Origin: Amphibalanus amphitrite
Taxonomy: Eukaryota > Arthropoda > Thecostraca > Balanomorpha > Balanidae
Direction: 5' to 3'
Assembly: GCF_019059575.1 (NCBI RefSeq)
Contig: NW_024882711.1
Coordinates: 1-64,000, forward strand
DNA length: 64,000 nt
How positions within the stretch are numbered: position 1 is the first letter of the stretch; each line of letters starts with the position of its first letter. Of this stretch, positions 32,717 through 43,590 are shown piece by piece. A program made the translations under genes and the position numbers. A model generated the notes under the pieces. That model saw nothing but the letters and a program-made list of their open reading frames with translations, was not told the origin of the DNA and made no database searches.

Positions 32717-33904
32717 CCCATCCAACCACCCATTGCATCAGGTAAGGAAATGTTACATTAGGTAAGGTTAGCCATTAGGTCAGGTTAGCTTACTTTTTTA
32801 GGAGAAAATGATTGTTTGAACCTCTGAGCAATATTCAGTATTTGTCAAGATAAGGTCCAAACTGCAATTACAGTGCAGTTGATACAAATATGCAACGGCA
32901 GAAAGTTTAGGTTCTGTTTCAAGGGAGTAGGTTGTGTTGGGCTAAAAGTTGGTAGGTTTGCAGGTTGTAGGTAGGGTTAGGTCAGGTTTCATTGTTTTAC
33001 CTTTATCTTGCATTTGTGAGACACGAAGTATCATTTTTGGATTCAGGATGTCCTAAATAATGTAACAATATGAAAAATGTATCCTTGAAATGTTATTTGG
33101 GCTTTATCTTGAAATTTACTGAGAGAAAAAAAATGTTAGGCAAAACAAGTTGGAAAGGTGTTTAAAAAAAATGAGCATAGGGAAATGAACATTTGTGCTT
33201 ACAATGAATAAAAAAGATTGGAAAAAATGCGTAGACAAAGTTCGAAGAAAGAACAATAGCACAATGTCTTAGAATTGCAAAATTGATGAGCAATGCCTAT
33301 AAATTTAAGTGAAACACATTTCAGAATATTAGTCACAATTTCCATGCTGGTGCAATTAAGCAATTGAATTGGAAACATAGGCATAATTCCCCCATCAGGG
33401 TAACACCAATGAAATAGGTCTAACATAACCTGGCACGTAACTCACCGAATTAAATAGGCGACTGCTGCTAGGATCAGAATACCCTTGGATCCACGGTCAT
33501 AGATACTACTTGGATCAGAGCGATCTGAAACCTGACACAAGCAAGGCGACACAAGTAAACAAATGTGAAAAAAAATTCCGGCACGAAAACCAACGCATGA
33601 GTTTTTCAAGGATTCGCATATTTATATATTGAAAAAAGGTGAATAGTACCAATGACGTCAGACTTTTGAAAGAGACCGACTCGCTTAAATATTCATTTTG
33701 TTATGATCTTATATTAATTTCAGGTTGAAAATAGGCGTTAATCTGTACTTACACTACTTCGGTAACTATATTTTAGAAATTAGAATGATTCAGAGTAACT
33801 TTTTAAAGAAATTATTCATCTTGTGACGACACTAAATCTAAAAAGCCAAATGCTATTTTAGCGCACTGCATTGGTGTTACCGCCTTGGTGTTACCGGTGT
33901 TACC
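32717..33904. other. AT-rich intergenic DNA
   Basis: Several TTAGGTAAGG / GGTTAGGTCAGG phrases (32730-32790, 32960-32990) and a GATC-rich scrap at about 33470-33530, otherwise unique AT-rich sequence. No gene is supported. Confidence 0.35.
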
Positions 33905-34160
33905 GGGGCCCTGATCGGCGGCCGGCTAGTACTCTTGCCGGCGCTCACATACGTGCTGGTTGCCCCGGCAACGGGCTATTGACCAATGAGAAGCGAGGAA
34001 AGTGCAACGTCACTGCGATTTTTCATATACCTGTGCCCCCCGTAGCGCGCTTCTCATTGGTCAATAGCCCGTTGCCGGGGCAACGTGCACGTATGTGTGC
34101 GCGGGCTAGCGCGCTAGCCGGCCGCCGAACAGCGCTCGGAAGCGGTAACACGCGGGGGTC
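33905..34160. repeat. Inverted-repeat MITE with CCAAT-bearing arms
   Basis: Two arms of about 100 bp, 33905-34005 and 34046-34155, are inverted copies. The best-matched core is TTGCCCCGGCAACGGGCTAT followed by TGACCAATGAGAAGCG. Outer parts (GGCCGGCTAG, ACATACGTGC) also match. It is flanked by GGTGTTACC-type phrases. No coding capacity. Confidence 0.75.
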
Positions 34161-35424
34161 CGTCCCTTTACCGGGCCATAGGAGGAAAATTGCTACCAAA
34201 TGCTGCCAATATGACGTCACTGATTGGTCGCTGAGATTCAGGCGATGCTGTCAATTCTGGCGCACCGGCGCAGTGTTTTCCAGCCGTTGCGTGTATTGTT
34301 ATACGGAGTTTGAATATTGTTTATTTGATAATAATATCACTTTTTATGTGTTTGAAGATCGGAAAAGCATATACATAAGTGGCATTCACACACTTGTCGT
34401 CTCAGAGATCATGAAGAATGACCAGCTTCAGCAGTTCAGCTCAGGTATTCAATTAATTCAACTGTATAAGCATGAGTATCATAGGCAGATCAGCCACGTT
34501 TCAGTTCAACCCGGTTTAACGTTTTTTGTCATTTTTGGCTTTCAAAGGGAGTATGATAATCTCATATTAAGTTGTAAAATACCTTAGCATTGTTTAAAAC
34601 ATAATGAGAAGGAGAATGGAGATGGAATAGTTGTAAATTGTTTCGGATCGGAAGTGGTTAGTTTCTATAAATCTTAATGCTTTGTGAAAATAACAACTTA
34701 TTTGTCAAATTAAATAGTATCAAACAACAAATCAATCTATGCTTACCTCCCAGACTGGAAAAAAATTCACTCACTGTCAGATGTGTCAGGGCCCAGGGGC
34801 TTTCGGGTCTCAAAATTCAGCGCAAGTGATTTCTCACCAAAATTTTGGCACATCTTTTGTGCAAAGTTGAAGCTCATTGTTACTTCTTTTCAATATTAGT
34901 TGTTGCCAGATTTTATAATCTGTATCTAAACTTTCAAAATTGAATTTAAAAGGATTTCTGACATGCTTATTAGTTATTACTGAAAATCCCATTCTTGTTT
35001 ATGTAAATGTTATATCATTGACATTTGCTAACTAAACAAGCTCATCCTTGTCTAATGTCTATATATTGGTTTCTATTTATACCACCTGTGCTACTACTAA
35101 TTTCTATTTGTTGAGACTATTTACCTAATGCATTTGCTTCATATGATTTTATACGCAGACGCACCTGTGCATGGAACAGTAATGCCAGACCCAAATTCAA
35201 AATAATAATGAAAAATTGTGTTATTTGCTTAATTCAACTGAATTCTGAGTCAGGCCTGCAATCAATACATAATATAAAATGGTAGTTTTGAGGCTTCATA
35301 TCAGCACATAGAAAAGGCAATCGAAGAAAAGGCACCTTTGGGCATTGATTATTTTTGCTTGCCATCGCTTAGTGAATTTTTTCATGTTGTATTGTGTTAA
35401 TGAACTTGGTAATGTGTTTTGCAG
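34161..35424. other. AT-rich intergenic DNA
   Basis: No repeat family or gene recognised. A long open frame running out of the MITE arm (to about 34587) has no domain similarity that I can see. Confidence 0.35.
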
Positions 35425-35514
35425 GTCCGGGGCTGGTCCTCTGGCGTGCAGGACGGCGAGGAGTGGCTACCTGCACATAACAACACAATGACTGGCACCG
35501 AGCTGAGGGCATAA
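35425..35514 (+). CDS. Possible 30-codon terminal exon, unknown gene
   Basis: A convincing acceptor (GTGTTTTGCAG) is followed by 29 codons and TAA with GC-rich, exon-like composition amid AT-rich DNA. The peptide begins VRGWSSGVQDGEEWLP. I recognise no family and no upstream partner exon. It may instead belong to the transposase scrap that follows at 35620. Confidence 0.2.
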   Translation, partial: VRGWSSGVQDGEEWLPAHNNTMTGTELRA

Positions 35515-35619
35515 AATCACATCATATCGACTTCAGCATCTGTCTCCCAGCTTTGGAGACGTCGCCCGACTCCCTGAGTGGCGAGCGCCAGTTTCCGAAA
35601 GGAAGTTGAGGAAGGCGAC

Positions 35620-35802
35620 CCGAAAGCACCCGCTGGGCTGCCGACACTCCTGCGCTGCCAGCAGGGCGTGCTGCGCAGTAAAGCCTCGCTGCGTGGTCTG
35701 TACGACATCCGACACCGGCACCCAGACGTGCAGTTTCTGATGACATCCCACCTCAGCCAGGGCTGCCCCGAGAATCTGCTAGTGCTGACTACCTGCTGCT
35801 GA
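35620..35802 (+). pseudogene. P-element/THAP9-type transposase fragment
   Basis: The stretch QQGVLRSKASLRGLYDIRHR, then FLMTSHLSQGCPENLL, follows the C-terminal pattern of P-element and THAP9-like transposases, where a GL...LR.L...YLLT..L.QD.LENFF block occurs. Expected QD and FF residues are replaced (QG, LL), and a TGA at 35800-35802 ends it. Only this scrap is present, with a minisatellite starting straight after, so it is a relic. Confidence 0.45.
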
Positions 35803-36270
35803 GGCCGACCTGCCGACGACCTGCCGGACCTGTCGCCGCCCTGGCGAGCCTGAGCCGCCCTGGGACTTGCCGCCGTGTCTACGCTGCCGCCCTGGTGAAA
35901 CTGCCGTCGCCCTGCCGAACCTGTCGCCGCCCTGGTGAGCCTGCGGCCGCCCTGGACCTGCTGCCACCCCGGCGGACCTGCCGCCGTGTCTACGCTGCCG
36001 CCCTGGTGAAACTGCCGTCGCCCTGCCGAACCTGTCGCCGCCCTGGTGAGCCTGCGGCCGCCCTGGACCTGCTGCCACCCCGGCGGACCTGCCGCCGCGT
36101 CTACGCTTCCGCCCTGGTGAAACTGCCGTCGCCCTGCCGGATCTGTCGCCGCCCTGGTAAACCTGCTGCCGACCTGTCGCACCTGCCACCGCCCTGGTGA
36201 ATCTGCTGCCGACCTGCCTGACCTGTCGCTGCCGTGGTGAACCTGTTACCGACTTGCCGGACCTTTCTCG
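35803..36270. repeat. CCTGCCG-rich minisatellite with 108-bp higher-order unit
   Basis: Short units of about 21-27 bp of the form GACCTGTCGCCGCCCTGGTGA are organised in a 108-bp higher-order repeat (copies start near 35887 and 35995, a third diverges after 36103). All frames on both strands stay open through it, giving Pro/Arg/Cys-rich or Gly/Arg/Gln-rich strings that are artefacts. Confidence 0.8.
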
Positions 36271-36659
36271 CCGCCTTGACGAGCTTGGGGAGCCTGTGCT
36301 GAGGTGCCACCGCTCTGTTTCACGTGTTATGTTGCCCGGTTCCTGGCTGTCGCGGAGTCAATCGGCACATTGTGTTTGGAGAGGCGACATCTTGTACAAC
36401 TTTCCGACAGTTCGGAGCATTTTATTGTACCTACTCAAGTCGCAAGAGATTAGGCTTGTGCCTTATTTGTCCTCTACCAATCTGTCCAATATGGTTTTTT
36501 ATAACTACGATTTATGGTATGACATAAACCGGTATATTGTGTACGCATTTGGTTCGTTCCAGTCAGAAGTTTGGAATGTGTACATATACTTGTGTTACGG
36601 TACAATTTCGGTTTGTGCAGTTCACACCTCTCTTAATTATGGGGCGAAATAGACGCAAA
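36271..36659. other. No feature seen
   Basis: Unique sequence between two repeat blocks. No gene or motif that I can support. Confidence 0.3.
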
Positions 36660-37180
36660 ACCAGGGCTGCGGAGTCGGAGTCAGGGTCGACAGTTCTGAC
36701 CGGACTCTGAGTCGATTTTGGAAACCGTGTCGGAGTCGGGGTCACCGAAAATCCATCGGCTCCGCCAGGGCTGCGGAGTCGATGGATTTTCGGCGACTCC
36801 GACTCCGACTCCGACTCCGGCTTTAAAAAACCAGCTCCGACTCTGACTCCGGGCAGAATTGTCGACTCCGACCGACTCCCACTCCCGACTCCGACTCCGC
36901 AGACCTAGCAGGGCTGCGGAATCGACATATTTTCGGTGACTCCGACTCCGACTCCGGCTCGGGTTTCTAAAGTCGACTCCGACTCCGACTCCGGTCACAA
37001 CTGTCGACTCCGACCGACTCCGACTCCGACTCCGCAGCCCTGGCCGCTCCGCAGATCTGGCAGGGCTGCGGAGTCGGAGTTAGAGTCGGTCGGAGTTGAT
37101 TACCCAGCCCGGAGTCGGAGTCTGAGTTGGTTTTTGGAAGTCGCGGTTTGAGTCAGAGTCACCAGAAATCCATTGACTCC
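36660..37180. repeat. Nested hAT-like MITEs rich in GACTCC
   Basis: CAGGGCTGCGGAGTCGG-type termini occur at about 36662, 36767, 36908 and 37064, with the complement near 37037, and between them (GACTCC)n and its complement. CAGGGCTGCGGAGTCGG is a common terminal sequence of short hAT-type MITEs in animals. The arrangement suggests two to four insertions, some nested. Individual borders are unclear. Confidence 0.65.
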
Positions 37181-37853
37181 GAAGCCTGGCGCAAAACTAT
37201 GGCGATTTTCATCTACGAGAGAGCCGCCGATGTGCTGGCCGGATCACCGGCGGGGCGCACGTTGGCTCGGTCTGATCCCAATAATGTCGCCAAATCTTTG
37301 GTTCGAGTAACAGCTGGTCCTGATCTGCTTCACTGAGGAAACATCACACCGTTCTGCCTTGCATCGGACATCAAAACTGCACTAAAATCCGCTGAAAACG
37401 TATTTAAACGTCCGTCCTCCATAATGGCTACGGACGGCGGCCGGCGAGTTACCATCCCAGTGACGTCATTCGGGCCCGGTAGGGGGACGGTAAAAAAAAG
37501 CCTGATGACCATACCTGGTTATATGGCCTTGCGCGACCCTGCGCGTTGCCTGCGCGCGTGGGTTGTCACGGCCCCCGCCGAAGTTAGTTGGTAGCACTGC
37601 TGCTCCACGGCGTACATTTCCTACCAGCCCATAGGGTTTACATGTTAAATGGCCTGTTTTCGGCGAGCGATATCTCGGTCAACCTTTGAAGGAATCAATG
37701 GTTCTTAGTCTCAAATGATAGATCGATGAATTTTCTTTCGACAATTCCTCTACCATTTTTCACGAAACCCAGCCGATCTTCTACGGCGTACAGGGTAAAG
37801 ATTTCTCTGCACGCCAGCACCCGCGATCCGGCTCTCCGATCGTCGGCGCGCGG
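37181..37853. other. No feature seen
   Basis: Mixed-composition sequence leading into the tRNA-like block; nothing coding is supported. Confidence 0.3.
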
Positions 37854-37926
37854 TCCTCGGTAGCGCAGTCGGTAGCGTATCGGGCTACGGATCCGAGGGT
37901 CGTGAGTTCGAATCCTGGGAGCGCCG
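37854..37926 (+). pseudogene. tRNA-Arg(ACG)-like sequence, probably a SINE head
   Basis: The internal Pol III promoter is intact: A box TAGCGCAGTCGG and B box AGTTCGAATCC. The D stem GCGC/GCGT and the anticodon stem TCGGG/TCCGA pair, and the loop CTACGGA presents anticodon ACG at 37887-37889. The T stem (GTGAG/CCTGG) and acceptor stem (TCCTCGG/GAGCGCC) do not pair, so it is not a working tRNA. A tRNA-derived SINE or decayed pseudogene is most likely; the AT-rich body after 37930 could be the SINE tail. Confidence 0.55.
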
Positions 37927-38936
37927 CGTAATTTCGGCTAGAATTGAATGATGTAGATTATTGAATGTTTGCATAATCAATTATTAATAGCTAATTGAAT
38001 CTATCTGCCCACTAATCGGCCCCTAAAACCTGTTATTTAAGAAATTTAATAAATGAATGTCACATGCGCGTCACGACTGCCAACCATAAGCGCTACCATA
38101 TTCTAGTTTGAACTAAGTTATTGCTAGTCCCGACCACATATAGTAGGTTTTCTAGTAGTTATACTAGAAATTCCTACCAAAGTTCGTCCTACCCTTCACT
38201 CAATATACCCTGGGTTGTCACGTGTCGCGGGCGGTGTGATTTCGTGTTGGTGCTGTGAGACCACTGTTGCTGTGAGACGTGTGCGTTTTCTATGTTGATG
38301 TGCTCCTGGCTTAAGCTTAGGCTTTGGAGTTGGGCTTAGGTGAGGAAATAACGTCGCTGTAAGTTGTGACGACTGACGCCTGACTGTGCGCCGTGCGGGG
38401 TTTGCAAGGCAAATCTATAACAATAAGGCCTGTTTTTAGATTAAGGCTTTTTTCCACTCTTTCAGATAATGCTATAACTACATTGTTTGGTTGAGTTTTA
38501 AAGTGTTTAGTAAACACTCACACTGCAAAGCTTGGGGTTTGCACGCATGAGGTGTGTTTCGATGGGGTCGCATGCCTGGCAGGCTGGAAAGCAGGGCCTT
38601 TCACTAAATTTCATTAGTTCAAATAAATTTAGCGAGGTGGCAAAGCAGCTACAGGGAGTTTTAAGGTCTGGTGGGCTGATATTTAATCATAGGTAACCAT
38701 TGTCGCAAGTCTTTTTATGACAGCAACATATATTTTGTAGATTGAGATGCTTTAGTTTTGCAAAAACATTTGCTATGTTTCTCACTTTTTATAGGTCGAA
38801 TGTGGAGATGACTAACACTGGCCCATCACTGACAGGCTAGAGTCAGTACTCAGCGTTTGCCGCTGGGAGGATACAGTCCGTTAGGAGGATCTGTGACTGG
38901 CTGTTCCAGTCCTAAGGAGAAGCAGTGGTCGGCAAG
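37927..38936. other. Flank upstream of the TRIM gene
   Basis: AT-rich, with no recognisable promoter elements. It would contain the TRIM 5' UTR and possibly a non-coding first exon. No gene is seen. Confidence 0.3.
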
Positions 38937-38994
38937 ATGACGCCGCCCAAGCTGCTCACATGTCAGGGCTGCGGCAGGGGATTCGCCACGAAAG
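38937..38994 (+). CDS. TRIM coding exon 1
   Basis: 58 nt from ATG to donor AAAG|GTTCGT. Carries the first RING pair C9-x2-C12 (TCQGCGRGF). Leaves one base of an Asp codon. Confidence 0.65.
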
Positions 38995-41900
38995 GTTCGT
39001 GAACAGCCGTCAGCCCATGGAAATGAGCAACTGTTGCGCCCGTCGCATCCAAAACACCCACTGCGTTTCACTTCGCCAGACTAGGCCTGGATCATTTCTG
39101 TTTCTTTTCTAGCACTAATTTAAGGGGTAACTGATCAGTTAGTACTGACGACTCTCAGCAGAAGCTCTTGGTGCACATCGTTGTAATTGTCATTGCCCGC
39201 TATTTTCCGAAAGTTCCCAGCTGCCCTTTGACGGTTTACGGGTGCTCGGTGCACGAGGCTGGTGCTCGGTCTGACGCCCCCCCCTCCCGCCGTCTGTCGC
39301 TGCAGACCAGCTGAAGAAGCGGTGTCCCGTGCTGCTCGACTGCGGGCACAGCGTCTGCGAGGAGTGCGTCCGTGCCGCCGCCGCCAAGTCGCCGCTGATG
39401 CCCTGTCCACTCTGTCAGCAGGTACGCCCGCGACAGGCGCGTACACACCCTGGGGGGGGGGGGGGGACACTGCGTGAACAGCCGCGACAGACGCGTATTG
39501 GGACTCGGCGGGGTACAGCGTGTAACTGTACACTGTACGTCTGCGATAGAAACGTACAGGTGCAACACGGCGGGACTCGGCGGGGTCACAACCTCTGAGC
39601 AGGTGGTTACCGTCGGCACCCCGGCAACAGGGTTGGTGCTTACATTTCTCTGTGACGTCAAAATGTAGAGGTATTGAGAGTCGACCATCAGCCCGTTTGA
39701 GGGGCTTCATGTTCACCATGTTGTCTGCACTGACATTTTTTTTCAAGGATTTATGAAGATTACCACGCCATTGCCTCCTGACCAGCCCACGTACCGCTCT
39801 AAGCATCCCGTCCCCCTGACCAGCCCACGCACCCCTCTGAGCAGCTTGTCCCCCTGACGAGCCCACGTACCCCTCTGAGCACCCCGTCCCCCTGACCAGC
39901 CCGTATTTCCCTTTAACGAGTCCGCTCTGCCGTCAGATCACGGTGGTGCAGGACAAGACTCTGCCACCGGACGCCTTCATCAATGGCTGCCTGGTGCTCA
40001 ACGTCCGGCCGCGCCTCAACGAGTAGGTGCCCGGGGATGGGACGGGACGGGACACGGGACGGGACACGGGACGGGACACGGGACGGGACGGGACACTCTC
40101 AGCAGCGGCGGGACGGGCGGGGCGGGGCTTAGGAGGGCACCTCAGCACCGCGGAGGCGTGTGGGCGCAATAAGCGTACAGATGCAGTGGCTTACAGCTGT
40201 CGTATGTACTGCTGGTTTGTAGTCGGATCGCTTTGTTTATTTCTAGCTGTGCGGGCAGACACATTTGGGAAATTCTGCGACGGTGAGCTTGGGAGTGATG
40301 TTGTGTGTTTCTATCTGTTCCAGAGAGTCTTTGACCTTTGTCACGGCGAAGAAGACCAAACAGCTGGTGCCGGAGAAGACTGTCAAACCGACTCTGTCTG
40401 AAAAAGGTACCGTAAAGTGGGGCTATTTGAGACAGTGGGGCTATTTGAGACAGTATTCAAAATCGTTATAAAATGAAGATCGTTTGATTTTTGTGTGATA
40501 TTTTTGCTCAGGGAGGTGTGGAATCGAGCAGTAAATCGCCTGATCAAAAAATTAAGAATACATTTTAAGTGGTTTCTATTTTGTAGCAATCTTAAATACT
40601 GTCTCAAATAGCCCCACTGTCTCAAATATCCCCACCTTACGGTATGCACAGTTTCTGCACTTCTAGTTGACCTGGACTGTAGGTACGATGCAGCTGGGGG
40701 TATACTATGCCGAATCGCTCGTGTGATTGCACTGACCCACCTGAATGACCAGGACAGTACGATAAGATAACACAGGCGGGATAGAGCCGCGGGGTAGGGG
40801 CTGGAGTATGGTGCCCGGCCCGCCCGGTACCCGGCCCCTGGTGCCATCAGCCACGCCCAGGTGATTGGCAGGCTCGGTAGCAGTGGCGACTCCTGACTCC
40901 ACCCGGTCGAACCGGGGCGGGTCACCACGCTACAGAACGCTGCAGGACGCACAGCGCCACACCAGCGGCCGGCGAACGGGATCGGGGTACCGCGGCGCCC
41001 GGGGACGGGCCCCGCAGTCCGCACGGTGCCGAGTCTCGGTATCGGGTGTCTCCGCGGCGCCGGCGCTGTGTGTCGGGGCGTCGGAGCGGTCACTGCCCCC
41101 GCCCCAGCCCCCCTCTCCCGTGCCGTCCCGCGCCGTCCTCGTGTTACATACGAGCGACTGGGGACACGGGATCCCGGTCAGCAGTCAGACGATCCAGGGC
41201 TGCCGGCGCCGCCTTTCCGCTGCGACCACCTTCCATAGGAGTAGTTAGTGTGTTGTGCTCCCACGCAGAGCTGATGACGGAGGTGTGTCACGTTCACAGA
41301 GAAATGCGAGGAGTGCGGATCCAACTACGGCTCCCTGCTCTGCGCCAAATGCGAGGACACGCGATTCTGCACCGGCTGCTTCCAAAAGGTAAGCCAATCC
41401 TGTGCTGCCGCTACTTCTCCCTCCTGGGAAGATGATATGATCACTGTTCATGTCCTATTTTGCGTTCATCTATGTCACTTGAATTAAACTTCATTTGCCT
41501 CATTCATGTTCTCACATTGTTTGTATTCCCACAGAGGCTTAGATCTCTTCAATTAAAGTTGCTTATGACGGTAAATGGTCATGATTCAGTATATAAATTG
41601 GCTGGAATCATGCATGTCACTCTGGCCGCTGCAGGTTCACCGTGCGTCGAAGCTTCTGTCTCGACACGTGTCCCGGCCGGCGCCGCCCGGCTCCTCGGTG
41701 GCCAGCGGCAGCGACAGTGGCGCCGCCCTGGCGGACGCCCGGTGCTGCCCCCTACACGCCGGCCGGCCGCTCGAGTACTACTGCACCGACGACGAGGTGG
41801 CCGTGTGCTCGCACTGCTCCATCTCTGGCGAGCACAAGGGCCACACCGTGGAGCCGCTCAGCGATAGGGTGAGCTGGGCGACGAGCGGCTAGTAAAGGCA

Positions 41901-42161
41901 AAGTCGTATCATGCATGTCAAACGTGAGCATCGGGACAGTCCACTATATTCACACTTTGGCTTTTTTGTATCTGCACGGCCTGAGCGCGGACCTGTCGGC
42001 GCTCATGCAGCCGCTATATTAGCCTGTGGCGATGTGTCCCTCCTGCTGATCTGACCCGACCGATGGCGTCTGGCCGACAGAACGCTCGGCGCCGCCCGGA
42101 GCTGGAGGAGGCGGTTCAGCGCGCCCAGGGCACTCTGCGACGACTCCGCTGGGCGATCAAG
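38937..42161 (+). CDS. TRIM/RBCC protein (RING, two B-boxes, coiled-coil start)
   Basis: Seven coding exons join in frame to 249 residues: 38937-38994, 39306-39421, 39937-40022, 40324-40406, 41300-41388, 41635-41868 and 42081-42161. A C3HC4 RING is formed by C9, C12, C32, H34, C37, C40, C53 and C56. A B-box1-like Cys-rich block (C117, C120, C129, C132, C138, C141) is followed by a B-box2 with C182, H185, C194, D197, C202, C205, H211 and H214. ELEEAVQRAQGTLRRLRWAI begins the coiled coil. TRIM proteins are E3 ubiquitin ligases. The coiled coil and C-terminal domain are incomplete. The convergent CPAP1 gene leaves only about 1 kb, so the end is short, cryptic or broken. The subfamily is unresolved. 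Confidence 0.75.
39306..39421 (+). CDS. TRIM coding exon 2 (RING core)
   Basis: 116 nt, acceptor CTGCAG, donor CAG|GTACGC. Encodes CPVLLDCGHSVCEECV and PCPLC, the remaining six RING zinc ligands. Confidence 0.85.
39780..39905. repeat. Degenerate tandem in TRIM intron 2
   Basis: About three units of roughly 40-46 bp around ACCAGCCCACGTACCCCTCT and CCCGTCCCCCTGACC, lying 30 bases before the exon 3 acceptor region. Confidence 0.55.
39937..40022 (+). CDS. TRIM coding exon 3
   Basis: 86 nt, acceptor CCGTCAG, encodes ITVVQDKTLPPDAFINGCLV and onward. The donor GTAGGT is inferred because it joins in frame to exon 4; ignoring it would read a TAG directly. Confidence 0.65.
40324..40406 (+). CDS. TRIM coding exon 4
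   Basis: 83 nt, acceptor CTGTTCCAG, encodes ESLTFVTAKKTKQLVPEKTV and onward. The donor is GTACCG, weak. Its fourth and later bases lie in an inserted MITE. Confidence 0.65.
40410..40642. mobile_element. 233-bp TA-flanked MITE at TRIM intron 4 5' splice site
   Basis: Ends CCGTAAAGTGGGGCTATTTG and, inverted at the right, CCGTAAGGTGGGGATATTTG, flanked by TA (40408-40409, 40643-40644). A second internal GTGGGGCTATTTGAGACAG repeats the terminus. The left TA supplies the second and third intron bases, so the element sits inside the donor consensus. Tc1/mariner-type MITE by target site; non-coding. Confidence 0.8.
41300..41388 (+). CDS. TRIM coding exon 5 (B-box1-like)
   Basis: 89 nt, acceptor TTCACAG, donor AAG|GTAAGC. 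Encodes EKCEECGSNYGSLLCAKCED plus TRFCTGCFQK, six cysteines in three CxxC-type pairs. Confidence 0.75.
41635..41868 (+). CDS. TRIM coding exon 6 (B-box2)
   Basis: 234 nt, acceptor GCTGCAG, donor AGG|GTGAGC. Encodes a Ser/Ala/Gly linker, then CCPLHAGRPLEYYCTDDEVA and VCSHCSISGEHKGHT, a textbook B-box2. Confidence 0.88.
42081..42161 (+). CDS. TRIM coding exon 7 (coiled-coil start)
   Basis: 81 nt, acceptor GGCCGACAG, donor AAG|GTCAGT, phase 0 at both ends. Encodes NARRRPELEEAVQRAQGTLR and onward, with heptad-like spacing. A possible last exon follows at 42628-42654 (acceptor TTGTTCCAG, then eight codons and TAA), but nothing confirms it. Confidence 0.65.
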
Positions 42162-43208
42162 GTCAGTCCTGGGCCGGCTCTGCCGCCCTGCACCGTCACA
42201 GCGGCACTGACACGGGCCGGGTGGGCAGTGACAGCGGCACTGACACTGGCTGCTGGCCGCCACCAACGCCGGTTAACTGGGAGAGCACGCGGCGCGCGAC
42301 GCGGCGCGTCAACCCAGGGTAGGGCCTGTGGTTAATGTGGGCAGATGGGGACGGACTATGGGCCGCAGAGAGCAGACGGCGGCGGTGTCGACACGGCAGT
42401 GGCGTCCTCTGCTGCTGGTCTGTCTGTCTGTCCTACCGGTCTATCTGCCTGTCTGGTCTGTCGGCCCCGCTCTGACCAGGGCCACGAGATACCGATCCCG
42501 CGTCAGTAGGGACGCTGGCTCGCGGAGATCTGGGCGCCAGCTGGAGGTGCCTGGCCGGACGTGGTAATGGGACTCTATCAACGCGGCCGAAGAGAAGTTG
42601 ATTTTATATCCGCTTATCTTGTTCCAGACTTTTTATCGCAATCACCAAGCGTAAATGTGATGCCTGGACCGTCGTCGGGCAGGATCCGGGTTAAACGGGA
42701 GTCAGGGGATCTGGGTTAGACTGGAGGGGCGTCAGGGGGATACGGGTTAGACTGAAGGGGTCAGGGGGATACGGGTTAGACGAAAAAGACAGGCGGGATA
42801 CGGGTTAGACTGGATAAGACGTCAGGCGCGGTTCATAGATGGACGTCAGACGGTATCCGCACCAGGTCGGTTATTAAGAGTCAAATGAAGCTAACCTTCC
42901 TCAATGCTGCTAGCTGTGCTACTCATGGCTGTGATTTTTACTTACGGCTACTTTTTCACGCAGTTTTGATTTTGAAGTCCTTATGCTGATCTCCGAGCAA
43001 TGTGAGTTCTCATGCGCGCGGCCACCCAGTTCTTGAAGAACTAGCGTGCTACCCATACTGGCATCCTCCAATGTAGCACAGATTTAGCACTGTTGGCTCG
43101 GCCACCGGAGCGCTCAGTCCAGTCTCTAGGTGGCCGGATCGATCCATTTTTTTTTTTGTCAAACATGTCACTAACTGCTTCGGTTTCTGACTATCTCCTC
43201 TCGTACTG
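42162..43208. other. Between TRIM exon 7 and CPAP1 3' end
   Basis: Contains a diverged tandem of GGGTTAGACTGGA-type units (42670-42820) and unique sequence. No further TRIM domain exon (coiled coil, NHL, SPRY) is visible. Confidence 0.4.
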
Positions 43209-43214
43209 TTTATT
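43209..43214 (-). terminator. Polyadenylation signal AATAAA for CPAP1 gene
   Basis: AATAAA on the - strand about 380 bases after the CPAP1 stop. It is the nearest canonical signal I found downstream. Confidence 0.4.
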
Positions 43215-43590
43215 TACCAATGCTTTGTATCGCGTCAGATGTCCAAATATTGGCACCTGTCGTATATAATATATTACGATAATACAGCTGATGTTGGGCC
43301 GGCTGGCAGCTGCTGGGTGGGGGCGGAGGGCCCGGCCGGCCGGCGGGCGCCGCGCGCTGTCCCGTGGGTCCGCCCCCACCTCTGACCGGTCACCGGACAA
43401 CGTGCGGCCGACGCGCGCCACTAGGATCGCCCCGCTCACACGTTCGCTCGCTCCCTCTCTCGCGCCGGCTCGCTCTCTCTCGCTCATCACTCGCGCAACA
43501 CTCGCTAAGACGGGCGTAACAGAACGGCGAAGGTATCACTGAATGTCTGTGGCACATGTGGGACGACTGCCGCGCGTGGGGCCGCGGCCG

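Noticed and set aside
33871..34587. + strand frame of 238 codons
   Set aside because: First part lies in a palindromic MITE, remainder lacks recognisable domains or coding composition.
35517..36200. Gly/Gln/Arg-rich - strand frame of 221 codons
   Set aside because: Reads through a CCTGCCG minisatellite; repeat-derived.
36660..37180. Coding sequence from GACTCC-rich frames (Ser/Asp/Arg repeats)
   Set aside because: Explained by nested MITEs with CAGGGCTGCGGAG termini.
37854..37926. Functional tRNA-Arg(ACG)
   Set aside because: T and acceptor stems do not pair.
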